A DNA stretch of 64,000 bases. Origin: Zeugodacus cucurbitae. Its lineage: Eukaryota > Arthropoda > Insecta > Diptera > Tephritidae. A program made the position numbers and the translations under genes. Position 1 is the first letter of the stretch. Each line of letters opens with the position of its first letter. The notes under the pieces were generated by a model. The model was not told the origin of the DNA. It saw only the letters and a list, made by a program, of their open reading frames with translations, and did not search any database. Of the stretch, positions 36,019-47,400 are shown piece after piece. The DNA is taken from positions 82,374,001-82,438,000 of the forward strand of contig NC_071667.1 of NCBI RefSeq assembly GCF_028554725.1, in the 5' to 3' direction.

Positions 36019-39000
36019 CAAGATGAAAATTTGTATTAATTTAAAACTAACATTCATATTTCTTCGATTAGTGTGTTCGCTTTGATTACATATAGAGGTA
36101 CTTAAGTGGTTTATATTCCAAATTATTATCATTACTGCTGTGTCTATTTTTTGGTGCACAGCTTGCATTGCTTTGCTTTGCTTTTTTTTTGTTGTAGGGT
36201 AAAAGTTATTTATACGTATTAAAATTAAATAGTTTTTTTTTACTAATTTCTTGTTTTGATTAATTTACTATAGATATATATTATATATATTTTACTCGAT
36301 GCGTAGTAAGTTCAAAGAGAGAATTAATAGTAATTTACAAAACATGAAAGTTTAAATTGTTTTAGTTAACTTGGCCTTTGGTTAGTCTCATTTATTTTTT
36401 TGTTTTTGTTTTCTGTTTAGCAATAATATTTATAGTATACTTTATATATAGATATATATGTATATATTTATATAAATAAGTAGTTATGAGCGTCTCCTTG
36501 CATATACATATATATTAAATACTAATGAACGCATAGTCCCCCTTGCTAGCGACCACTGCGTATGAGTAACATTTTCATAGTCAAATGTGGTGCACATTCA
36601 TTGATGTTGTTGTTAGCGCAGATTATAGTATTGGTTGAGTTATAATAATTAATTTTTAACCATTTAGCACAATAGGTGTTGAGTGACATGTAATCGTAGA
36701 ACAAGTGCAAGACATACATACACACAGGTGTGACATTTTGGAATACAAAATTTTTTAAGTTTTAATGTAATAGATTGAATGGAAATGGAAATAAATATAT
36801 TAAAAATAATATAAATTTAATAAAAAATAAATTAATAAAAATATTTAAAAATATTAATAAAAATATTGTGTTTGTAAAAAAAATTATCGTTTGTTCATTT
36901 TTACATTTAAGATACTACATAATTATTTTTAAATGTTCTTTTTTCGCATTTAATATTTTAATTAAATATATTTTATATTATTAAATAAAAACATTTTGAC
37001 AAGTTAAACTATTTTGTTCTGATTTTATTGAACTCTAAATGGGTGTACAACGTTTTTAAAATAAATAAAATATTAAAAAATAAATATTTTTCACAAAAAA
37101 AATAAAAATAATAATTTTCTTAACAAAATAAAAAATGACCTTTAAAAAAAAATAAAAAAAAATTTAATAAGAAATATTACTTTTTTAAATAAAATATATT
37201 GCAAATCAATTTTCAATTATAACTACAAAAACAAAATAAGTGGTATCCCATAACAAATAAAATTTTAATTTTAAAAACAATACATTTTTTAAACAATTCA
37301 ATCAAATAAAAATTAAAAAATAAATTAAGAATAAAATTAAATTAAAAAAAAATAGAAAAATTTATGGAAACCTTCTAAACTTCGACGATGCTTTTTTTTG
37401 CTTTTTGCAATTTTTTTAGTTCAAAAAAAAGAAGTAAAAATATAGTAAAAAATATTCAAATATTATTTTTTTCATGAAAACATTTTTTTCTATATTTTTT
37501 ACAACTTTTACACAATATTTTACACATTTTAAAGTACATACATTTTTTTAAACAAAATTTTTTTAATTTTTAATCTAAACTTATGTATTCCTGTACATAT
37601 GTGTGTATGGATGTCAATTTCTAACGATGTGTGGTCTTATAAAGAGATTAATGTTAATTTCGTTCCATTTCTTCACCGATTCGGGTGCCATCAAGTGCAA
37701 ATGTATGTATGTATGTGAGTACGATTTAGTTGTATGAGGATATAAATGTGACGTTAAATGTGTGCTTAGAGTTGTATTTTCTGCTTCGATAACTTCTCAC
37801 AAGCAAGTCATTACAAGTCAATAAACTATTTTAGAGAAGCAGAAAAGGCAATAAATATATTATGCATATGTGGAGAGTATTCTGCGTATGTAGTACGAGG
37901 GTGGCAGATTAAACAAAAAAAAAACAGGGACTCATACAAGTCAAGCTTACAAATTAACAAAGTACATATATATATATAGTTGAGATTATTACTAAAGCGA
38001 ATTATTATCGCATAGATTAGTCAATGTTAAAGTATATATAGATATTTAATACAAATATATTATTTATTTTCGATTTCGTTATATATATATAGGTTTACTA
38101 GCATAAATACCGCAACCACATAGATTTGGCAGAAAAGTTAATAATTCATTAAACTAATCATATCATTACCGTTACATATACATATATGTTTGTAGTATAA
38201 ACGTTTAAGGCATTATTTGTACATATAAATACATACGAGTACGTGCTTAGCGCTAAGTGTTAACGACATGAAACAATTTGATTTGATAACTAATAACTCA
38301 GATTTATTATTATGTAATATTTCATACGAGTGTGGTTAATAGGTGAGCGCTGAGCGCGAGGGGGAGTAGAAGTGGATGCAATAGTTGTTGTTTTATTTTT
38401 TCTTTCTTTACCACGCGGCAGGTAGCTTGTGACCATACAGTATGAGTGTGTGTGATAAGGCGACCAATTGCAATGGAAAGTCCAGCGCTGTATGGAGAGT
38501 CCTAAAAATCTTTCGTAACTTTCAATAGTTTCAAAATGACACAGTGCGATAGAGGTTGTTAGCGGTGCACTCTGTTGATGATCATTGGTTTAGTAGATAT
38601 GCTCTAATTTAATGTACTAACTCTAGCTGTCGAGTATGGTTACAATGTTAATATTTGTGTAATTTACAGCCTAATTTAGTACATAGACTACATACTAGTT
38701 ATATCAGTATTTTGTTTATTATTATATTAAAGTATATAATATGACAATTAGTTGTTTTTGTATTAGTAATGTATGATTGTTGAGCTACTATGATATAATT
38801 TTTCTTTCTTCGCTTGTTAATGTACAATATTAAATTTAAATTTCTGGTATGTGTGTGTTTTTAGTAAAAGTTTTTTTTTTTTTTAACGCAAAGAGTTTAA
38901 TTATTAATATTGAAAGATTCTTCGGTTTCGCTGAGTGAAAAAAACTTTTCATTTTTTTGTTTTGCAATTCAACTAAATTATTGATTTTTATTTGTTTGTT

Positions 39001-39463
39001 TTATGCATTTGAAAATTGTGTACAAAATTTGCGATAAAAATATATATGTATATATATAATTTATAAAGGTAATAATTATAGACTTAATACACATTTGAAA
39101 TGAGTTGTAGCTTTTGCTTTGTTACACAATGTGGAAAATATGTAGAGAAAAAAATAAAAACAATTGTATGGTATATAAAGCATAAACTAATAAATAGACT
39201 GTAGTTTCGATAACAAAATTTCAATAAAATTAAATTTTCTGCTTTGCTTTTCTTATAACAAACGGTTGCATTTGTGCTTAAAAATGCTGAGCTTTTTAAG
39301 TTTATTTTTACAAATATATTGCTTGATTTGTTATTAACGCTATTGCAGACAAATTTGAATTGAAATACTTTTTTTTTCATATGACTATAAATACAAAATC
39401 GCTTAAAGCTAAAGAAAATTTGCTCGTACAACATACTAGAATGCACTAAAAAAACACATGTAT

Positions 39464-39467
<4 letters not shown>

Positions 39468-39506
<39 letters not shown>

Positions 39507-39508
39507 AT
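39468..39508. repeat. (AT)n followed by (ATGT)n microsatellite
   Basis: About 13 AT units running into three ATGT units. Confidence 0.9.
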
Positions 39509-40016
39509 AAAATGAAAACAATTTTTAAGGTACAAACTAAAGAATGAGCCACACGTCTGCGCCTAAATAATGCGCCTCTCACACAATACAGTACACTGTG
39601 TGTGTGTTTGTTGTAACCGACACTTGCAGACGTCTCTATATGTAATTTTCATTTATAATGCTTTTTAATAATATATATATACTTTCTTTATTATATAGTA
39701 TGCTCCCTAAATGTAACTCTCTTACCTTACGTTTAAATCTATATATGTATGGCGAAAATCTCTCGACACGTCACAAAGGCACAAGTCAACATACAAACAA
39801 TTTAACCATTTTTACGCATTTTCGGTTTCAGCGCTCCTTATTATTACGCTTTTTCAATATAAAATACTAGACTTTGCGAAAAGTTTTCATATACGTACAA
39901 CAAAAACACAACTTTGAAGAAATATGCGCAACAACAACTTTTTTAGGCGAACAAAAAACTTGTTGCTGCGTGTGAGAACGAGGAGTGTACGCTAGAAGAG
40001 GTAATGCGAGAGTAGC

Positions 40017-40272
40017 AAGAGCTTTTTGGAGGAGCTTTTGATCAAAGTTTCATACATTGCGGGTGCAATTTAGAAAAATACATTTAAAAAACAAATTTAA
40101 GTTGTAATTTAATTGAATTTAAGCACAAAAAATATTTTAAACACTTTTTGTAGAGCTTGTTTAGAGCTTTTTTGAAAGCTGCAGACATTGTGGGTGAACA
40201 TTAATTGAATTCTTTAAATGAACCGATTTAAATCGTTATTTAATTGAATTTAAGCACAAAAATATGTTTAAT
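40017..40272. repeat. diverged tandem duplication, ~131-bp period
   Basis: Unit 1 (ACATTGCGGGTGCAATT from 40054, AATTTAATTGAATTTAAGCA) is repeated as unit 2 (ACATTGTGGGTGAACATT from 40185, TATTTAATTGAATTTAAGCA), each preceded by an AGAGCTTTTT-like segment. Confidence 0.65.
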
Positions 40273-41350
40273 TCAATTAAAAATAATAATATTGTATTTA
40301 ATTGCATTAAAAACTGCAGCAAAAAAAAACAAATAAAAATTAATTAATAAATAATTATATAAATCCGCACAAAATTATTCATTAATTGTCTGCAATGAAA
40401 CAAATTTAGATTTTATCAGACGTAATTAAATTAAATTGCATTAATTACAACTCGCACGCTTTCTCTCATTACCTCCTCATCATTGCGTTGATAAAAAAAA
40501 CGAGAACTTTGTATGTGTATTATTTTGCGTAAAAAATAATATAAGAAAGGGTAGGAGAAATCGTAGAACACAAACTAACCTGTTCGAGCTGTAAAACTGG
40601 GCAAATCATTCAATTTGAGTTAAACGCAATAATTCATTTCACACAGCTTTTTGCGCTTTTTTTGCGGAATTCAGAGGCGTACGTTTGCTTTTTTTCGAGT
40701 TTTGGATTTTTGGAGTAAGTGTGTGTTTGTATGTTTAAAATTTTTCAATATTCAGCCCAGTTACTTAACATTTCGTGGGCTATACGCAGTCGTTCCGGTC
40801 ACAGCTTCGCGCAGGCAATTGGAAAAATTGAAATTTATTTTTTGTAAGTAATTTAAACATTTTAATTATTTTTATTTCAAAAAAATGTTTGAAAAAAAAT
40901 GCAAATTTAATCGAAATTTATACTTATATATAAAATCGATATATAATATTTCGAAATCATTCTATAAAATTTATTTGCAACTTTTTTTTACAAACAATAG
41001 AGTTAATTATGTATAAAAACGAGATTACTTTAATTGCTTATAAAAAGAAGAAACTAATAAAAACAAAATTTTAAAAAATATAAAAAAATAAAAATTAAAT
41101 AAACGAAATTTGTTTAATGGAGCCGCTGGCTTGCATACATACATTACGAGTGTTACATAAAATTTATGTAGTATTGCTGTATGTATACATGCAACGCAAT
41201 TATATATGTTTTATATAATAAACTTTAACTTTTTAACATTAACTTTTTTTTGTTGTAATTTCACTCCTTTCGTTTTCGAGCTTTTGATTTGAATTTAAGT
41301 TTACTTTTCTCGCGCTAATGCTTTTAAGTTCTTAACCGTTACTTTTTGAT

Positions 41351-41460
41351 TTACTGTATCTCAATAAAGCCTGGCTTGGCTGTGACACCGACCGCAGCCG
41401 CAGCCCTCTGATATGGATGCTCTCTGCTAGCCAAACGTCTCTGCTGTTTAATAGCGCCTA
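41351..41460 (-). CDS. how: how long-isoform terminal exon (nuclear-retention tail)
   Basis: Acceptor ATATTCTAG|TAGGCGC. The two first bases complete Val (G|TA) with the donor at 47073. Translation: VGAIKQQRRLASREHPYQR, then AAAAVGVTAKPGFIEIQ and TAA at 41351-41353. From memory this is the HOW(L) tail (VGAIKQQRRLAT..HPYQR..PAGFIEIQ). The basic HPYQR segment is shared with vertebrate QKI-5, where it directs nuclear localisation. It is only 110 nt of coding in an ultra AT-rich setting. Confidence 0.93.
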
Positions 41461-44400
41461 CTAGAATATATTCGATATACACATAGTTAGATTAATAAGT
41501 AAGGGCATTATTTATAGTTTATAGTATAAATTCATAATTTGTTTTTGTTCATAACGTAATTACTCTACATATGTATGTATGTATGTATATAAATCGATAC
41601 ATATATGCATGTATGTTTATAATATATACTTTATATATTTAAATAGAAAATATAAATTCTGTTAAACGTAAAAATATACAATTTATTTGTGCACTACATA
41701 AATATTCAATAACAAAATAAATTCTATAGTTAAACAAAAAATAATCGCTTTGCAGACAAGGAAACAATGTAAAAATACTACCATTTTTCATACAAAACTA
41801 CATATTGCAATGAGTGTGAAAGCGTAAGCTGCAATTCTTGCTTGTAAAAAAAAATTAAAAATATTTGCATATTCACTGGGCTCTTTATGCTTACGCTGGT
41901 TGGTTCTAAGGCTTTCGAGTTTGTCAAAAAAAACTAAAAAGAATACACTTGGTTTGCTCCCCAGTTTTTGGGAGTTGAATCTCACTTTTGTTTGCTGCTG
42001 CTGCTGCTATGAAACGCACAGGATTTCTAATAAAGACTGCAGCAGCCATTCTGTAATGTGTTGTAGAGAATATACATATATATATATTTTTAAATATATA
42101 TATATTTATATATTTTAATATTCTTTGGAATGAATCGTATATGCGCTGTTTGTGTGTTGTATGTGTTTACGTGACAATTGAATTTTTTTTTTAATTCAAC
42201 CAATAAGTGATTTCTAATTGACCGTGCTTAAAAGCTACAAATGAGTGCTTAATTTATATAACTTAGCAATAACTTTAACACCTAGATAACTCTTTATAGA
42301 TTTCTACTAAGCAAACTTACAAAAAACAAATTAAAAAAATTATTTAAAACAAATTAAAAAATTATTAAAAAAAAAATTAAAAATTAATTAAAAAAAGAAT
42401 TAATAAAATATAAATTAATAAAAAATAAATTAATTAAAAATAAATTTAAAAAATAAACAATTAAAAAAATAATAAAAAAACTAAAAAAAATTTAAATAAA
42501 AGCAAAAATATTTTTTTAATTGAAAAAAAAAATAAAAAAAAATTTAAATAAAAAAGATATTTTTTTAATTTAAAAGAAATAAAAAACTTAAAAAAAAATT
42601 AAAATAAAGCTTTACAACAAAATTAAAATAAAACTTAAAAAAAATTTAAATGAAAGCTTTAAAAAAGTATAAAAAAAATTAAAAAAGTTTTTTTAAAAAA
42701 ATTGTGTACTGAAAAACAAAAAATAAAAACAAAACCGGAACGAAAACTTAAAATACGTTTACAGTACTCTAAAATAATATGCGTACATTGAACGAGCGTC
42801 ACAAACTGTCAACACGACTATTCAAAATGGCCAGCGAAAGCTCGCTAAAGCTTTCGAGCACAATCCTAATAATACTATTGCAAAATGAAAGCTTATGAAT
42901 TTTTACTTTTAACCAGCCATAATAACAACTGTTAAACGTATATATTTCAACCGTTACTTATATTGCTTTGTGCTGTAATTAACTTTGACTAGGCAACTTA
43001 ATTATTTGGACGGATATCGGTGAGCTGTAAACGATTTATACAGTTTAATTCTGATGAGTAAAACTATTTTATGGCTTTTGTAGGCAATAATAAATAAAAT
43101 GGTTTGTGTACATACTTATTTACATAGAAATATATAAAATATACATACTTAAATATAAACGAACTAACTGTAATAATTTCGCAGCTGTAAAACCAATAAA
43201 TTGTGTCATCCTTCAAAACGACAAATTAAGATTAATAAAAAGCTACATACACTTATGAAAGCTCAACGAAATCAGTAAATTGAAAGCTTGTCGAATCTCT
43301 TTAAAAAGCTTCTGATTTTTTTTTGCGAAAGCTACTTAACAATTTTAATAACAATAATTTTTAGCACCATTGCGATTCAACGCCATATTGTAAGCTCAAA
43401 GCTTAATATCTAATTAATAAATGTGAAAGCTCTTATGAATATAGTAATATACACGTATATATATTACTGTGTAGTATAGTAAATATTAGCATTTAACATT
43501 CCAATACAATGAGATAAACATGGCTTATCTCTATGCCTTTTCTTTTGTTCGTTAAAAGATTTAAGACAATGAATGGCACTATGTGGAAAAATGTGACGGG
43601 GAGAAGGTATAATCGCGTAGATAATGTAGAGCTACAAGAAAGAAACAAATACGTAAAATCTATCAAGAACTCGTTATAATTCACAGTTTTGAGAGATAGA
43701 AATTGTTGTGTTAAGAAATAATAAAAAAAAATCAAAAAATGGTAGAAAAGTAATTAAAATAATATGTAAATAAAGTATGGATAGTGAAAAAAGTGCGTGG
43801 CGGTGCCAAAGAGCTTTCATTTTTCAACTGTTTTATCAAACAATTGGCAACAATGTCATTTCCAAGTGAAATACCATAAAAAAATAAGTATAAATGAAAA
43901 TAAAATAGAAAAGGAAAAGGAAAAATAAGTAAGTGAAAAGTTGATAAGAAAAAGTAAAGTCCCGTTAGTTTAGAATATATATTGCATATATGATAAAATA
44001 TTTATAAGAGTTAAAATACCTAGTAGACAAATTCGAAAAGTGAAGCTTTTGCAAAGCTTGCATAAAAAGCTTATTTAAGTTATATAGTTGAAGATTAAAC
44101 AAATAAGAGCTTAATATAATTTTTCGCGTAACTAGAATATACTCATTATATATTTTCTGGTTATTAAGAAGATGTTTCACAGAATCCCAAAAAGCCCTAG
44201 AAAATATAATTTCAAAACAACTAACTGCTAGTAAATCTCTATAACCTATGGCTAACTTAAAAAATATTTATAATAATATTGCTGGCTTGTGGTTAATTAA
44301 AAATCACTTATTAGCTTTTAATTAATTTTTGTTGAATTTTTTTTTTTTTGAAAATATTTGTTGTAATTTTTTTTCCAGCCGAATTGCATATACGATACCA

Positions 44401-47400
44401 AAAACTATTTTTTTAACGGTTATATTGCTATCATTTGTTTATTTTTGTAACTGATTATTGTTGTATTTTGAGTATTTGAGTTGTGGATGATTTTTTTCAT
44501 GTGCGCATGCGCCTAAAACTCTGCTAGGTTTTTTTTCTCTAAATAAACTCGCTTATCACTTTGCATTATTTTGAGTGTAAATTAATTAAATTATATATTT
44601 ATATATATTTATGTGTGTGTTTATTATATATTAACTTCGCGTTGAATGTGCTGTTTCCTCGCTTACTTAACAAATATTTATAACAACAAAGCACAGTATC
44701 TACTACTGTCTGCTTCATTTCATTCTGCAATATTTTCTTTTATATTTTATATTTACGTTTTGTTGTTGTTTTTCAGCATTTAGCAACAATACTAAAATTT
44801 ACAAAAATTCACTAAACCTATTTTGATTGTTTCAACAAATCTTATCTGCTGCGCGCTGCTTGCTGAGCGCGCTCAATTGCTGCAGTACACACCGTTTACA
44901 AATAAATTATAGATTTTTAATAAAAAGGGCTTGGTTGGTGATAAAACGTTCAAAAGACGGAGCCGGCATGCAAATATCGACCAACTGCATTTTTTGCCAA
45001 CAACAAATTTGTACACATTTGTTTCAATATTCGTTTGAACATCATAGTGGTTACATATACATATGTACATATGTATGTATGTACGGTCGTTGTTGGTCAT
45101 ATTTGTTTTGTTTATATGTAGAAAAAAAGAAGGAAATATATAAAAACAAATTATTATGGCAATTGATACAAAAAATTATGTAAATTCATACACATGATCT
45201 TTAACAAATAAAAATTAAATTTAGTAAGATAAAAAAATTAGCAAAAAAATATAAGTTTAATACGGATTAGCATTTTTATTGTTGTTGTTGTTTAAATAAT
45301 GCGTAAATTATTGGCGTAAGTTGGAAAGCTTTAAAATTTCATATTTATTTTTTGGGTTTAGTAGTACAAAAGCAGATGATTTGCATGAATTTTTTGGTTA
45401 TTTTTTGTCTATGTACTTGTTGTTGTTATTGCGTTGGTTAATTCTTTTTTTTTTTTAAGATTATTGTTAAAAATACTTGAAAAGCATACGCAGAGATATA
45501 CAATCAATATAAACAAACTGCTGATTGAGAACTCGGTATTTGAACAGTTGCAACTCTGTTCGTTGAGAAAGATACTGATATGTACGCTAACCTCAAACTC
45601 TGCAGTAAACAGTTATATTTACAGTAAGTAAAATTCCTTGAAATATTATAAAATAACAGTAGTTAACAGTTATATTTACAATAAACTAACTGTGAAAATT
45701 TCTCGAAATATCATGAAATAACGGTAAATGTAGAATGAAAGCTAAATTGTAGCTGTTGCTATACTAAAATATTCTCCATGTAATTACAGAGTTGCATTAA
45801 AACTTTGTTTCTGCTGAATGGCACTTGTATAAATATATAACTGTACAGTTGCAATGTTTAACTGTCTTAAAAAAATATTTTTAACAAAAATATTTACAAA
45901 ATAAGTAAAAAAAATATTTAAATAAAAAAAAAAACAACAATAAAAAATATTTAACAACCAAAAACATAACATGCATTTTTGTAAATGTGTATAACGGCAC
46001 TTCAAGTGTATAAATGCAGGCAAAACGAGATTTAACAAATAATTTTTAAGGAATAAAAATTTCAAAAAGGTTTTAAAACTATTTGAGTGCACTGGAGATG
46101 TTTGAAAAAACACACATTTATCTCGAAATATACCGTTATGTACAATTCTTTTTGCGCTAGCTGATAATCGCCTAACCTAACTTTTCATTTAATTCTTTAT
46201 TAAATAACATTACTCATATATAACTGCATACATGGCAACCCTTAACTGTTTTTCACTGCTTCAAACTGTATTTGTATGTAATTGATCACTGGTTCTTACA
46301 GATCTGCAGACCTTTTCTACACTTCCGAGAGCCTTAAAACGCTACAAATTACAACTAAATGCTAACTGCTTACACTCCCGAGTGAATTAATCTTGCTTAA
46401 TTGAGTTAATTAAGTAGCTTTTGCAGAGATGTGTGCTGTATGTTGTTGTTGTTGTTGATAGTGTGAATATATGTATGTTATGTATGGTATATGGTAGTTG
46501 TATGTATTTTGGTAAATTTACTGATGTGATATTATTTTGCGCGCAATTTCACAAAAAGAAAGCCTAGATTATACTTTGGCTATATTATTAATTAAGATTA
46601 ACCAAGTAAAGTTGTTTGATTACTTAACGAAACACTACGGCAACTTAACCACGAAAGTTTTTTTGTTTTTGTATTAAATCTAAATTGTTTGTTGTTAATG
46701 TTTTTGTTTTTTTTTTTTAAGTAAGTATTATATATGATTTCATGTTTTTGTTGTTGTTTTTTTGTTCTAGTACGACTAATAAATAAATATTTTTGTGTTT
46801 TCGTTCCCACAGCAGAGACACAAAAACGCACAAAAATCTGCTTTTAAAATCATACGAAAATTAAATTAAATAATATATAACGATAATAACAAAAAAAAAA
46901 AAACAAAAACAACGTAATAAAAATAATTGCAAATTGCGATTAATCATCAATGAATGAAGTAAATAATTAATTAATCAATTAATTCATTATACGTTTATAG
47001 TAGAGTATAAGTTATATAGAGATATATAGTATGTAGTAGTTGTGTAAAATGTTTATCTAGCAAACAACCCACCGCTATGATCTGTGTATTCCGTCAGCAA
47101 GGGATTGCCGGCAGCAAGTGCAGCGTAATTCGCATAATCGCCGTACGGTGTGAAAATCATGCCGTGTGCGGGATTCTCGAAGGCGGCGGGCGCAGCTTGG
47201 CCGGACAGTATGCTCGCCGCTGTGGTCGGCACGGTCATGCGTTGTGAGAGTATCAAGGGTGCGCCCAGTGTGGTGGCCTGTGGTGCGCGTATCTGTGGTG
47301 CTAAACCGGGCAATGCTGGCGCCAAGAGGCGGCTCTCAGATGCAGCAATCACACGACGCCATTCCTCCTCGCAGGCTATGTAATGAAAGAGAGAAGAGTG

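Larger units (their letters stand above)
33577..41350. other. how 3' UTR of the long isoform / 3' flank
   Basis: No recognised gene. It contains microsatellites (35983 GT, 39468 AT), a duplicated ~131-bp segment (40017-40272) and many AATAAA/ATTAAA candidates on the minus strand. A 44-nt phase-compatible mini-frame at 40761-40804 is noted in the findings. The long-isoform stop is at 41351, so at least the right-hand part should be its 3' UTR. Confidence 0.45.
41461..47052. other. how: intron / short-isoform 3' UTR of how
   Basis: This interval is 3' UTR for the short transcript and intron for the long one. No ORF of interest. It holds a (CTG)5 run at 41993-42008, an A-rich tract 42300-42720, a very strong cluster of AAAGCT hexamers (42606-44071), GC-rich hairpins at 42835 and 44851, and a ~56-bp tandem duplication at 45608-45729. 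Confidence 0.6.

Noticed and set aside
39084..39521. 145-codon minus frame
   Set aside because: Composition is AT-biased Phe/Ile/Lys/Tyr with a TA microsatellite at its start; no domain.
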